A stretch of DNA of 64,000 nt from Chloroflexota bacterium (lineage in GTDB: Bacteria; Chloroflexota; UBA11872): assembly GCA_028874175.1 (NCBI GenBank), contig JAPPLN010000017.1, positions 16,724 to 80,723 on the forward strand. The letters run 5' to 3'. Positions 16,236-24,118 of this stretch are shown piece by piece (position 1 is the stretch's first letter; each line of letters opens with the position of its first letter). The notes below the pieces were generated by a model that worked only from the letters and a program-made list of their open reading frames with translations, did no database searches and was not told where the DNA came from. The position numbers were made by a program, and so were the translations under genes.

Positions 16236-17064
16236 CGACCGCGGCTTTCAGTTCGGCGCACTGGTCTGCGTTGAGTACGCGGACCGCGCCGGGCGCCAGC
16301 GCGCCAAGGCGGACGGTAGCAATGCGCAGGCGGCGAAGGGTCACGACCTTGACCCCAACGGCGGTGAGCATGCGTCGGATCTGGCGGTAGCGGCCTTCGC
16401 GCAGGACCAGACGCAGCGTTGCGCCGCCGCGGTGCTGGCGCAGGTTGCGCACTTCGGCGCGGGCCGGACGCGGGTCACCGATCGATATGCCATCGGCGAA
16501 TCGCCTGGGCAAGTCGCGCGGCGGGTTGCCCCGCACCTCCGCCGAGTACTCGCGCTCGTGCCCGTAGCGCGGGTGCATCAGGCGCTCGGCCAGTTCGCCG
16601 TCATTGGTTAGCAGCACCAGCCCTTCCGAGGGTGCGTCGAGGCGTCCTACGGGATAGAGGCGTACCTCGCGCAGGTCCGGCGGCAGCAGGTCCAGGACGG
16701 TGGCGCGCCCCTCGGGATCGCGCGCGGTGGTGATGACCCCGGGCGGTTTGTGGACGGCCACCACCAGGCGGCAATCGGGCAACGTGCTGATCGGTTGTCC
16801 GTCCAGGCGCACGTCGTCGCGCGCCGGATCAATCCGCGTGCCGAGCGCTTGCACGACTACGCCGTCGACCTGGACGCGGCCGGCAACGATGGCCGCTTCC
16901 ATGGCCCGGCGGGAGCCGGCGCCCGCGCGGGCCAGGAAGACGTGCAGGCGTACCGTTCCTGGCCGGTTCGCCGATTGGCCGTCGGGCGCGGCGGGTCCGG
17001 CCTTCCCGCCCGATTCGACGGGCCGAGGTCTTCGAGCCCGGGGCGCTGGCGGCCTTCGGTTCAC
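16198..17064 (-). CDS. 16S/23S rRNA pseudouridine synthase, RsuA/RluB family
   Basis: A 288-residue RNA-modifying enzyme. An Arg/Pro-rich tail of about 35 residues precedes an S4 RNA-binding domain ('RLHVFLARAGAGSRRAMEAA', about residues 38-90), then the catalytic domain with 'LYPVGRLDAPSEGLVLLTND', whose Asp is the nucleophile, and 'EGRYRQIRRMLTAVG'. This is the RsuA/RluB/RluE/RluF layout, which isomerises one uridine in ribosomal RNA. Which rRNA site is modified cannot be told. A basic N-terminal extension is common in RluB-type proteins. The gene is convergent with the aldo/keto reductase gene. Confidence 0.88.
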   Translation of the reverse strand: MNRRPPAPRARRPRPVESGGKAGPAAPDGQSANRPGTVRLHVFLARAGAGSRRAMEAAIVAGRVQVDGVVVQALGTRIDPARDDVRLDGQPISTLPDCRLVVAVHKPPGVITTARDPEGRATVLDLLPPDLREVRLYPVGRLDAPSEGLVLLTNDGELAERLMHPRYGHEREYSAEVRGNPPRDLPRRFADGISIGDPRPARAEVRNLRQHRGGATLRLVLREGRYRQIRRMLTAVGVKVVTLRRLRIATVRLGALAPGAVRVLNADQCAELKAAVASPPSASAADPA

Positions 17065-17110
17065 GGGTTACCGCAGCCTTGCACTTGATACACGACCAGT
17101 AGGAGACCCT

Positions 17111-17184
17111 GTCAGCGGTCAGCGGCTGACTCGCAGCCACACAGTCCGCATGCTAACGGCGGCGCGGGCCGCAGCGCGGGGATG
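17111..17184 (+). pseudogene. PspC N-terminus relic
   Basis: In frame, this stretch reads QRLTRSHTVRMLTAARAAA, matching NRLTRSHSDRMLTGVAGGMA, the start of the intact PspC-like gene at 18423, in residues RLTRSH..RMLT, with similar spacing. The similarity fades after about 25 codons and there is no proper start codon. It lies directly before a LiaF-like gene, exactly where a PspC gene precedes the second LiaF-like gene, so it is the decayed head of the first cassette. Confidence 0.5.
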
Positions 17185-17340
17185 GCGAGCCGGCGGGCGG
17201 TTCCGCCCTTATCCTGTCTGGCGCTCCGGCCCTGGCGGACCGGTTCCACGGGCGGAGGCGAGCGACCCCTGACCCATGCCGCCCATCGGGGCGGGAGTCG
17301 CGCTGATCTTGAACTCGACTGGGCGCATCAGGAGGCCGCA

Positions 17341-18267
17341 GTGAAAGAGCGGGTCCGACGGCAAGGTTTCGGGCTGCCCGGCAGCCTGCTTCTCGTTGGG
17401 GCCTTCGTGCTGCTCTGGCACCTCGAGGTCCTACCGGACGGCTTCTGGTGGCAGTTCTTTCTCTTGTGGCCCTACTGGCCGGCGGCCGCCGTCGCCAACC
17501 TGCTGCTGTCGCGGCTTCACCCCTGGGCGGGCTCCGTGGCGGCCCTGGTCATCCTGGCGGGCACCCTGTTCGGGGCCTGGTGGGTGGCCGAGGGCGGCGA
17601 GCGGCCTCCGGTTGTCCCGGCGACCCACGAGTCGATCTCCCTGCCGCTGGACGGAGTGCAGACGGCCCAGGTGAACCTGACGGCCTCGAGCGGCGTGCTT
17701 GCGCTCGGTGGCGGCGCGTCGGCCGGGCGGTTGCTGGTCGGCGAGTTCGAGGGGATGGCCTTCCCGGCGGCGCAGTATTCGGTACGCATGAGTAGCGCGG
17801 GCGGCCAGCAGACGCTGGAGATCAATCTCCAGGGTTCCTGGGAGGTCTCCTTCCCACCCCAGCGGCCTATCTCAAACGGGCGTTGGATGCTGCAACACGC
17901 CAGTGGTGTCCCCACCCAAATCGGCGTGTACGGCGGCGCGACGACGCTCGATCTCGACCTGCAAGAGCTGACTGTGCGAAGTCTGAATATCGAGGCGGGC
18001 GCTGCGGACATTGTGGCGGTGATGCCCGCCAACGCGGGGCGTACGGACGCCAGCTTCAGGATCGGCGCGGGCAGCCTGAACATTGAGATTCCGGCAGGCG
18101 TTGGGGCCCGGATTGAGTTGGCGGGCGGCGTGTCGAGCGTCGACATCGATTCGGCGCGCTTCCCGGCACAGGGCGACGGCCGGTACGCCTCCCCAAACTT
18201 CGAGAATGCCGCCAACCGCGTGACGATCAACATCGGCGCCAGCGCGGGCGACATCACCGTCCGCTAG
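17341..18267 (+). CDS. LiaF/toastrack-like membrane protein, copy 1
   Basis: A 308-residue membrane protein. GTG 17341 is chosen for its AGGAGG ribosome site 5 bases upstream; the frame is open 53 codons further but reads as low-complexity. The N-terminal half has three short hydrophobic helices ('GSLLLVGAFVLLWHLEVLP', 'WWQFFLLWPYWPAAAVANLL', 'VAALVILAGTLFGAWWVA') as in DUF5668/LiaI. After residue 100 comes a beta-rich 'toastrack' domain with repeated Gly-Gly and Ser-Leu-Asn-Ile-Glu motifs, as in LiaF and DUF4097 proteins of envelope-stress systems. It is a paralogue of the protein at 19313. Confidence 0.7.
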   Translation: MKERVRRQGFGLPGSLLLVGAFVLLWHLEVLPDGFWWQFFLLWPYWPAAAVANLLLSRLHPWAGSVAALVILAGTLFGAWWVAEGGERPPVVPATHESISLPLDGVQTAQVNLTASSGVLALGGGASAGRLLVGEFEGMAFPAAQYSVRMSSAGGQQTLEINLQGSWEVSFPPQRPISNGRWMLQHASGVPTQIGVYGGATTLDLDLQELTVRSLNIEAGAADIVAVMPANAGRTDASFRIGAGSLNIEIPAGVGARIELAGGVSSVDIDSARFPAQGDGRYASPNFENAANRVTINIGASAGDITVR

Positions 18268-18294
18268 TCCTTTTCACCCTCCTGCCGACTGTCC

Positions 18295-18320
18295 GGCCCG
18301 GCGGGCCTAGTCCTTTTGGC
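18295..18320 (+). terminator. probable intrinsic terminator after LiaF-like copy 1
   Basis: GGCCC-GGC-GGGCC forms a short GC-rich hairpin and is followed by TAGTCCTTTT, about 30 bases past the stop of the LiaF-like gene and before the PspC-like gene. The stem is short, so termination may be partial. Confidence 0.45.
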
Positions 18321-18422
18321 CGATTCGCCGCGCCGAAAATTACGGCCTTGGGGCGATGGCGGGGCGCCGCTCACGGCTTACCGTGACCATGCACGACACA
18401 CACAACCGCGGAAAGGCCCTTC

Positions 18423-19076
18423 ATGGATAACCGGCTGACCCGCAGCCACTCGGACCGGATGCTCACGGGCGTGGCCGGCGGGATGGCGGAGTATTTCGAC
18501 ATCGACCCGGTCATCATGCGCCTGCTCTGGGTGCTGGGCGCCGTCTTCACGGGCGGCGTGCTGCTCGTCGTCTACTTCGTGATGGCCATCATCATGCCGT
18601 CGCCGCCGGATGGCGAGGATGAGTACGAGGACGAGGAGGAGTTCGAGGACGACGACCTCGACGAAGACAAGGCGGCCGACGCCACCGACGAAGCGCCTGA
18701 CAGCCAGAAGGCTGACGAATCCGACGGCCAGGGCGAGGACGAAGCAGACGAGGAGGCCGAGCCCAAGGCTGACGGCACTGCGGCAACGGCCGCTAGCGCT
18801 GCGACCACAGGCGCCTCGGACGCCCAGTTAGCCGTATCTCCGCGCCAGCGGAGGCGCGAGGCTCGTCGGGAGCGTCGCACGTCGCGGCGACGCTCACGGC
18901 ACCGCCGCGCCGCTGCCCGCCGCCGCGGCCAGGGCGCGTTCGTGATTGGGGCCATCCTGATCGTGATCGGCGCGCTGGCCCTGGTGGACCAGTTCAGCTG
19001 GCTCAGCTTCTGGCAGTTCTGGCCCCTCATTCTCATCGGGATCGGCGGCGCGCTGATCCTCGGCCGGATGCGTTAG
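18423..19076 (+). CDS. PspC-domain membrane protein with C-terminal LiaI-like helices
   Basis: A 217-residue protein in three parts. Residues 1-60 are a PspC domain (NRLTRSHSDRMLTGVAGGMA, then a membrane helix 'LLWVLGAVFTGGVLLVVYFVM'). Residues about 60-115 are extremely acidic (runs of Glu/Asp), and about 135-165 extremely basic (Arg-rich). The C-terminus returns to the membrane with 'FVIGAILIVIGALALVDQFS' and 'WPLILIGIGGALIL', a DUF5668/LiaI-like hairpin. PspC proteins sense membrane stress. The charge-segregated linker is unusual and could fold back on itself or bind lipid headgroups. It is first gene of a three-gene operon. Confidence 0.75.
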   Translation: MDNRLTRSHSDRMLTGVAGGMAEYFDIDPVIMRLLWVLGAVFTGGVLLVVYFVMAIIMPSPPDGEDEYEDEEEFEDDDLDEDKAADATDEAPDSQKADESDGQGEDEADEEAEPKADGTAATAASAATTGASDAQLAVSPRQRRREARRERRTSRRRSRHRRAAARRRGQGAFVIGAILIVIGALALVDQFSWLSFWQFWPLILIGIGGALILGRMR

Positions 19077-19085
19077 GGGGTCGTG

Positions 19086-19316
19086 ATGGTTGGAAACGAC
19101 ACACATGACGGCGCGGCGCCCGCTCGTAAGCGACGCCGACAGCGACGCGGGGACGGTGCGCTGGTCGGAGGCACGGCGCTCGTCCTGCTCGGTTCGGTCT
19201 TCCTTGCGGATGAGCTCGGCTGGGTCGAGTTCGGAGACCTCTGGCCCGTGATCCTGATCGGGATCGGCCTGGTGATGATCGTCAGCTTCTTCGCCGACGC
19301 CAGGAGGTCGCAATGA
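19086..19316 (+). CDS. LiaI/DUF5668-like small membrane protein
   Basis: A 76-residue protein starting at ATG 19086 (GTG one codon earlier also possible), with GGGGG just upstream. A basic N-terminus (KRRRQRRG) leads into two helices, 'LVGGTALVLLGSVFLADELG' and 'LWPVILIGIGLVMIVSFF', the two-helix hairpin with central 'W.....LWP' seen in DUF5668/LiaI proteins. It closely resembles the C-terminus of the PspC-like protein before it. The TGA stop overlaps the next ATG (ATGA), so it is translationally coupled to the LiaF-like gene. Confidence 0.72.
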   Translation: MVGNDTHDGAAPARKRRRQRRGDGALVGGTALVLLGSVFLADELGWVEFGDLWPVILIGIGLVMIVSFFADARRSQ

Positions 19317-20254
19317 ACGGCTCGAGCACCCTGGCCAGGCAGTCCGGCTTCGGATTCGCCGGCGTCCTGATTCTGCTCGGCGTATTCGGGTTGCTCTGGA
19401 ACTTCAATGTGCTGCCCGATAGATTCTGGGGGGAATTCTGGACCCTCTGGCCTCTTTTGCTGGTAGCCGTTGGCGTGAACCTGGTGCTGTCTCGGCAGCG
19501 CGCCTGGCTCGGCTCGCTGGCCGCCTTGGCGGTGGTGACAGGCTCGCTGGGTGCGGCCTGGGTACTGGCAGTGACCTACCCCTCGCCTGCGCCGGGTCTC
19601 ACCATCAGCAGCGAGTCGATCTCGGTGAAGCGCGACGGTGCGCGGTCGGCGCGCCTGAACCTGGCCGTGGGCGGCGGCGATCTCTCGCTCAGCGGCGGCG
19701 CCCCGTCGGGCCTGCTGCTGTCCGGCGGATCCCAGGGGTCCATTGCCGAAGTGAAAGTGTCGGAACAGCGCGTGAGCGTGAGCACGTCGGGCGACCGGAG
19801 CACGGTGGACGTGAATCTCAACGCCGACTGGAGCTTCCAGTTCCCTCCGCGCCGCACCAGATCGTCGCCACGCTGGGTCTTGCGTCACGCCGAGGGCATT
19901 CCAACCGATATTCAAATAGCAGGCGGAGTATCGGACCTTGATCTGGACCTGCAGGAGTTGAACGTGCAGAGCTTGAAGGTCGACGCGGGCGCCGCGGATA
20001 TCGACGTGGTGCTGCCCGCACACGCTGGGCGCACGACTGCCGAATTCAGCATCGGCGCGGCGGACCTGGACATCACGGTTCCGCCGAGCGTCGCGGCTCG
20101 AATCGACTTCGAAGGCGGGATTTCAAGCCTGAACATCGACGAGTCGCGGTTCCCGAAGCAGGGTGACCAGTACGTGTCCCCTGACTTCGAGAGCGCCGCC
20201 AACCGGGTCACGATCAAGATTGAAGCCGGTGTGAGCGACATCACCATCAATTAG
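19313..20254 (+). CDS. LiaF/toastrack-like membrane protein, copy 2
   Basis: A 313-residue paralogue of the 17341 product. Three N-terminal helices ('GVLILLGVFGLLWNFNVLP', 'FWTLWPLLLVAVGVNLVLS', 'LAALAVVTGSLGAAWVLAV') precede a beta-helical toastrack domain with 'DLDLQELNVQSLKVDAGAAD' and 'RIDFEGGISSLNIDESRFP', which aligns with 'DLDLQELTVRSLNIEAGAAD' and a similar Ser-Arg-Phe-Pro region in copy 1. In LiaF/VraT-type systems such proteins restrain an envelope-stress kinase. No kinase lies nearby, so the signalling partner is unknown. Last gene of the PspC operon. Confidence 0.7.
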   Translation: MNGSSTLARQSGFGFAGVLILLGVFGLLWNFNVLPDRFWGEFWTLWPLLLVAVGVNLVLSRQRAWLGSLAALAVVTGSLGAAWVLAVTYPSPAPGLTISSESISVKRDGARSARLNLAVGGGDLSLSGGAPSGLLLSGGSQGSIAEVKVSEQRVSVSTSGDRSTVDVNLNADWSFQFPPRRTRSSPRWVLRHAEGIPTDIQIAGGVSDLDLDLQELNVQSLKVDAGAADIDVVLPAHAGRTTAEFSIGAADLDITVPPSVAARIDFEGGISSLNIDESRFPKQGDQYVSPDFESAANRVTIKIEAGVSDITIN

Positions 20255-20280
20255 CTAATCCACATCCCCTCCCTCCCCAG

Positions 20281-20311
20281 CGGGCCGGGTCGCCAAATGC
20301 GGCCCGGCCCG
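20281..20311. terminator. bidirectional hairpin between convergent genes
   Basis: CGGGCCGGG and CCCGGCCCG pair across a 13-base loop, in the 63 bases between the LiaF-like stop and the convergent Nudix gene stop. No long T run on either side, but position and stability fit a shared terminator. Confidence 0.55.
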
Positions 20312-20317
20312 TCAGGT

Positions 20318-20992
20318 TTAAGCCCGGAGGTCGAAGCGGGGGTCGTAGCGCAGGTCGCGCTCGCCGGCCAGGGCGAGGCCAGCCAACTCGGCCAGGTGCG
20401 TCGCGAACGGTCCAAGGCCGGGCGTCAGTTCGGGCGAGGTGACGACGGCCGATGCCACGTTGCGGGTTGTCGCATCCATCCGACGCGCCGGCGTGCGAGC
20501 GTCAAGTCTGTCCAGGTTCGGCACGGCTTCCAGGTCCAGGCTCAGCAGGGCCTCGATCTCGCCCGGTTGCGGACGCAAGTCCTCAAGCGAAAGCGGCGCC
20601 AGCCAGAGCCACAGGTCCTGCAACTCGCGGTCCACGAGTCCGTCGTGTGTATGTAGACCCTCGACGCGACGGGTGCCGAGTTGGATGAGCGGCCCGTCGG
20701 TGGGCCGTACGCCAAGCTCTTCTTCCAGTTCACGCCACGGATCGGGGTCGTCGGGCGCCAGGTGCCCGGCGCTGCTGACGTCCAGCAGCCCGCCCCAGGT
20801 GTCCTTCGTGAACCCGCGCTGCTGGAGCACCAGGCCGGGGCCGTCGGGCTCGCCGGTCAGGACCACCCAGACCGTGCGGGTGCGGTGCCAGTGGCCCTCG
20901 CGGTGAATCTGCAGTCGCCGCAGCAGGCGTCCGGTCGAGCGGCCGTCGGGCGTTACGACCTCCAGCAGTTCGCTTTGGTCGTCGTAGGTCAT
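20318..20992 (-). CDS. Nudix hydrolase, IPP isomerase-like
   Basis: A 224-residue Nudix-fold protein. 'ELLEVVTPDGRSTGRLLRRLQIHREGHWHRT' is the N-terminal segment typical of the isopentenyl-diphosphate isomerase-like branch, followed by 'WGGLLDVSSAGHLAPDDPDPWRELEEELGV', which carries the RExxEE metal-binding core of the Nudix box, though the leading Gly region is one residue or so irregular. These proteins hydrolyse nucleoside diphosphate-linked or alkyl diphosphates. A true Idi activity is not shown: I cannot identify its catalytic Cys. Divergent from the sugar isomerase-like gene at 21055. Confidence 0.75.
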   Translation of the reverse strand: MTYDDQSELLEVVTPDGRSTGRLLRRLQIHREGHWHRTRTVWVVLTGEPDGPGLVLQQRGFTKDTWGGLLDVSSAGHLAPDDPDPWRELEEELGVRPTDGPLIQLGTRRVEGLHTHDGLVDRELQDLWLWLAPLSLEDLRPQPGEIEALLSLDLEAVPNLDRLDARTPARRMDATTRNVASAVVTSPELTPGLGPFATHLAELAGLALAGERDLRYDPRFDLRA

Positions 20993-21054
20993 TCGGCCGT
21001 TGCCCCGGGTCTGGACGGGCGCTCGCGTACCATGCCGGGCAGCCCGGCCTGAGA

Positions 21055-21855
21055 ATGGATACGCGCCCTATGCGATTCGGCTGCTGCGGACCTATCGAGA
21101 ACATGCCGGCCATGCGAGCGGCCGGCTACGACTACGCCGAGCTGCGCGTGGTTGACCTGCGGCCCGACGACGACGAGACCGTGTACGCCCCGATCAAGCG
21201 ACAGATCGAGGACGCCGGCCTGCCTCCCGAAGCCCTGAACGTGTTCATTCCGCCGCACCACCCCGTGGTGGGACCGGACCGCGATCTGGAAGGCCTGCGC
21301 GCCTACGTGACCACGGCCATGGGCCGCATGCGCGACCTGGGGACGCGGCTGGTGGTATTTGGGAGCGGCGGCGCACGCTCCACGCCGCCCGGATTCGACC
21401 ATCACCTGGTGCCGGGGCAGTTGCAGGACTTTCTGCTGCTGGCCGGCGGCATCGCGGCTGATCACGACATGGACCTCGTGATTGAACCGCTGTGGCGGGA
21501 CGTGTGCGACACGATAAACACGATAGTCGAAGGCTTCGTGGCCGCCCGCCAGAGCGGGCATCCGCGCGTGTGGACGCTGGCCGACTGGTTCCACGTCTTC
21601 CACAACGACGAGCCGCTGGAGACGCTGGCCGAAGTCGCGCCGCGGTTGCGCCACATTCACGTCCCCGTGCCTCCCATTCCCGGCGCGCCGGAACAGCCGA
21701 CCGATCCCGGGTTTGACGACTTCCTCGACGCCCTGCTGGCCACAGGCTATGACCTGCGGATGAGCGTGGAGGACAACGGCAAGCGGTTCACCGACTTCGC
21801 ATCGCAGGCCGGGCCGGCGCTGGACTACCTGAGGGCCCGGGTTCCGGCGTCATGA
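21055..21855 (+). CDS. xylose isomerase-like TIM barrel protein
   Basis: A 266-residue sugar phosphate isomerase/epimerase-type barrel (AP endonuclease 2 fold). Glu/His/Asp metal ligands are suggested by 'YDYAELRVVDL', 'LVIEPLWRD', 'VWTLADWFHVF', 'LRHIHVPVPP' and 'MSVEDNG'. ATG 21055 and ATG 21070 are both possible; the second begins MRFGCCGPIENMPAMRAAG at the first strand. Its stop overlaps the ATG of the esterase gene by 4 bases (ATGA), indicating an operon. Likely carbohydrate or polyol catabolism; substrate unknown. Confidence 0.78.
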   Translation: MDTRPMRFGCCGPIENMPAMRAAGYDYAELRVVDLRPDDDETVYAPIKRQIEDAGLPPEALNVFIPPHHPVVGPDRDLEGLRAYVTTAMGRMRDLGTRLVVFGSGGARSTPPGFDHHLVPGQLQDFLLLAGGIAADHDMDLVIEPLWRDVCDTINTIVEGFVAARQSGHPRVWTLADWFHVFHNDEPLETLAEVAPRLRHIHVPVPPIPGAPEQPTDPGFDDFLDALLATGYDLRMSVEDNGKRFTDFASQAGPALDYLRARVPAS

Positions 21856-22889
21856 CGGTGGCGGATCCGCCCGCGTACGACTTCGACGGCTTCATCGATG
21901 GGTTGGACGCGGCGCGGGAACCCTCCCTGGCCTTTCATCCGGGGATGGATTTCGGCGCCTGGCGGGCGGCGCTGCTTGAACGGCTGGAGTCGCTGTTGGG
22001 CGACCTGCCCGCGCTGACCGGGGCCGCGCCGACCATCCTGGAGTCGACGGACTGTGGCGCCTACGTGCAGCACAAGCTGGTCTACGAGACCATCGCGGAT
22101 GTGTGGGTTCCCGCCTGGTTGCTGGTCCCGGCCAGCGCATCGACCGAGGATCCCGCGGCGGGAATCCTGGCGCTGCACGGCCACGGGGACGGCAAGGATC
22201 AGCTGGTGGCGCGCGACGACAGTCCCAACATCTACCGCAGCTTCGCCCGCCGCTATGCCGAGCGCGGGCACGTGGTGCTGGCGCCCGACGCCATCGGGTT
22301 CGGCGAGCGAGCCGAGGAATTCCGCCGTTTCGGGCAGCGCGACGGCTGCAATATCAACTTCATGCGCGCCCTGTTGTTCGGCATCAACCTGATGGCGTTG
22401 AACATCCAGGATGACCGGCGAGGCTTGGACATCCTGGCCGGGCTGCCGGAGGTCGATGCCGGACGGCTGGGCTGCGCCGGGCTGTCGTTCGGGGGAACGC
22501 GCACCATGTACCTGGGCGCGCTGGACCCGCGGATCAAGGCCGCGGTGGTGAGCGGCTACCTCACCACGTTTCGTGCCTACGCGCTGGACACGGGGAACTT
22601 CTGCGGTTCGCAGTTCCTGCCGGGCATCTACGCCTACGCGGACGTGCCGGACCTGCACGGCCTGATCGCGCCGCGGCCGTTGTTGATCGAGGCCGGTCAA
22701 GCCGACCGCGGGTTCCCGATCGCCGCCTCGCGCGAAGCGCACGCGCGCGTGGCCGCGATTTATGCGGCGGCCGGCGTGCCGGAGCGGTTGGAACGCGACG
22801 AGTTCGACGGCGGGCACGAGTACCGCGCGGAAGCCTCGCTCGACTTCATGGATCGCTGGCTGGCGCCAGGCGGCCCCGCCCTCGACTGA
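21852..22889 (+). CDS. alpha/beta hydrolase, dienelactone/acetyl-esterase type
   Basis: A 345-residue hydrolase. 'GILALHGHGDGKD' gives the oxyanion region, 'LGCAGLSFGGTRTMYLG' the nucleophile Ser (GxSxG), 'LLIEAGQADRGFP' the acid and 'FDGGHEYRAEASLDF' the catalytic His. The long N-terminal extension with 'SLAFHPGMDFGAWR' and the 'HGHGDGKD' form resemble Abhydrolase_7/acetyl xylan esterase-like proteins. It is coupled to the upstream isomerase-like gene, which suggests deacylation of a sugar or plant-derived ester before isomerisation. No signal peptide. Confidence 0.8.
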   Translation: MTVADPPAYDFDGFIDGLDAAREPSLAFHPGMDFGAWRAALLERLESLLGDLPALTGAAPTILESTDCGAYVQHKLVYETIADVWVPAWLLVPASASTEDPAAGILALHGHGDGKDQLVARDDSPNIYRSFARRYAERGHVVLAPDAIGFGERAEEFRRFGQRDGCNINFMRALLFGINLMALNIQDDRRGLDILAGLPEVDAGRLGCAGLSFGGTRTMYLGALDPRIKAAVVSGYLTTFRAYALDTGNFCGSQFLPGIYAYADVPDLHGLIAPRPLLIEAGQADRGFPIAASREAHARVAAIYAAAGVPERLERDEFDGGHEYRAEASLDFMDRWLAPGGPALD

Positions 22890-22898
22890 GCGCATAGC

Positions 22899-22930
22899 AA
22901 AAAAGAGGGCACCCGCCGGGGCGCCCCCTC
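22899..22930 (-). terminator. intrinsic terminator of the LysM/SH3 gene
   Basis: On the minus strand, GAGGGGGCGCC and GGGTGCCCTC pair around a short loop and run into six Ts (complement of 22899-22904). It lies about 19 bases past the LysM gene stop and between convergent genes. Confidence 0.75.
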
Positions 22931-22948
22931 GTTATCAGTGCTCTCCGG

Positions 22949-23935
22949 CTAGCCGAACTTCAGGAACTGGCCCTGGACCCAGTTGCCGTCGGTCAGCCGC
23001 CACCAGGTGACGCCGTTGACGATCTGGGTTTCACCGGTGAGTTCAACTTCCGACGCTCCGGGCGCGACGTAGGCCACCGAGGCGTTGGGATCGGCGGACA
23101 CGCGCACGTTCAGGCCGGCCGTCGGAACCACGGTGGCGCGCACGGTTTCGCCCGCGGGCGCCGGCGTGGCCGCCGGCGCCGGCGTGGTTTGAGGCGCGGC
23201 CGTAGCGGCCGGGGCCGCCGTTGGAGCGGCCCGGACGCCAATCTCCAGGTACTGCGACTGCACCCAGTTGCCGTCGTCAACCTCGCGCCACTCGATCCCG
23301 TCAATCACTTCGATGACTCCGGTAAGCGCCAGCTCACTGCCGCCAGGCGCGACGTACTGGATCTCGCCGGTCTCGGTGCTGGGCGCCCCGCGCACATTCA
23401 GCCCGTCACTGGGCACCACGACGGCCGTCGTAGCGACGGGCCGCGACTCGCGACGCTCGATGACCTGGGCCGGGTCCGTCGGAATCTCGAGCACCTGGCC
23501 GACGAAGATGAAGTTCTCGTCCGGCAGGTCATTGAAGTCGACGACGTCGGCGACGCTCACGCCGTACGCCGAGGCGATGGAGAAGAGCGTATCGCCTTCC
23601 TGCACCGCGTATTCGATCGGGCCTTCCGGTGTGGGCGTGGGCGTGGGAGCCGGCGGCTCGGTGGGCGTGGGCGTCGCGGGCGGCGGCGTTGGCTCGGGCA
23701 CCGGCGGCTGGGTTGGCGCGACGGTGATCGGCGGCGCAACGGGGGTCACGCCGATGGCCGATGGGGTTGACGGTAGCCCTCCGGAAACGGCGGGTGTCGC
23801 GGTTGGGGTGGCCTCCGCGGTCGGCTCTTCGTCACCGCCGGTCAGGGCCATGACCAGAATCACGATCAGCACGATGGCAAGTACCGGCAGAACCAGAAGC
23901 GTGACGAACAGTCGGTACTGTCGCAGGCTCCTCAC
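22949..23935 (-). CDS. membrane-anchored LysM and SH3-domain protein
   Basis: A 328-residue envelope protein. An N-terminal helix 'LFVTLLVLPVLAIVLIVILV' (about residues 9-30) anchors it; a Pro/Thr-rich spacer follows to about residue 105. Then a LysM peptidoglycan-binding motif ('YAVQEGDTLFSIASAYGVSV'), and two bacterial SH3 repeats with matching ends 'WREVDDGNWVQSQYLEI' and 'WWRLTDGNWVQGQFLKF', each beginning 'GLNVR'. Function: wall binding, perhaps a scaffold for cell wall enzymes; the PBP1A gene lies directly upstream on the same strand. No catalytic domain is visible. Confidence 0.82.
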   Translation of the reverse strand: MRSLRQYRLFVTLLVLPVLAIVLIVILVMALTGGDEEPTAEATPTATPAVSGGLPSTPSAIGVTPVAPPITVAPTQPPVPEPTPPPATPTPTEPPAPTPTPTPEGPIEYAVQEGDTLFSIASAYGVSVADVVDFNDLPDENFIFVGQVLEIPTDPAQVIERRESRPVATTAVVVPSDGLNVRGAPSTETGEIQYVAPGGSELALTGVIEVIDGIEWREVDDGNWVQSQYLEIGVRAAPTAAPAATAAPQTTPAPAATPAPAGETVRATVVPTAGLNVRVSADPNASVAYVAPGASEVELTGETQIVNGVTWWRLTDGNWVQGQFLKFG

Positions 23936-24118
23936 CGCGGCCCCCTATCTCCAGGGTCGCCGGGCTCGTGGCGCCCCCCAGGTCAGCAACTGCCGGCGGT
24001 CTCGCGCCACGGAGCCTCCCCTTTTACGCCTGGGGCCCAAGAACGCGCGCTACAGACGAGAACGTAGCCGCATTGTACACGCGGTGCCCGACCGCTGAAT
24101 GCGGCGCAACCCCGCCCC

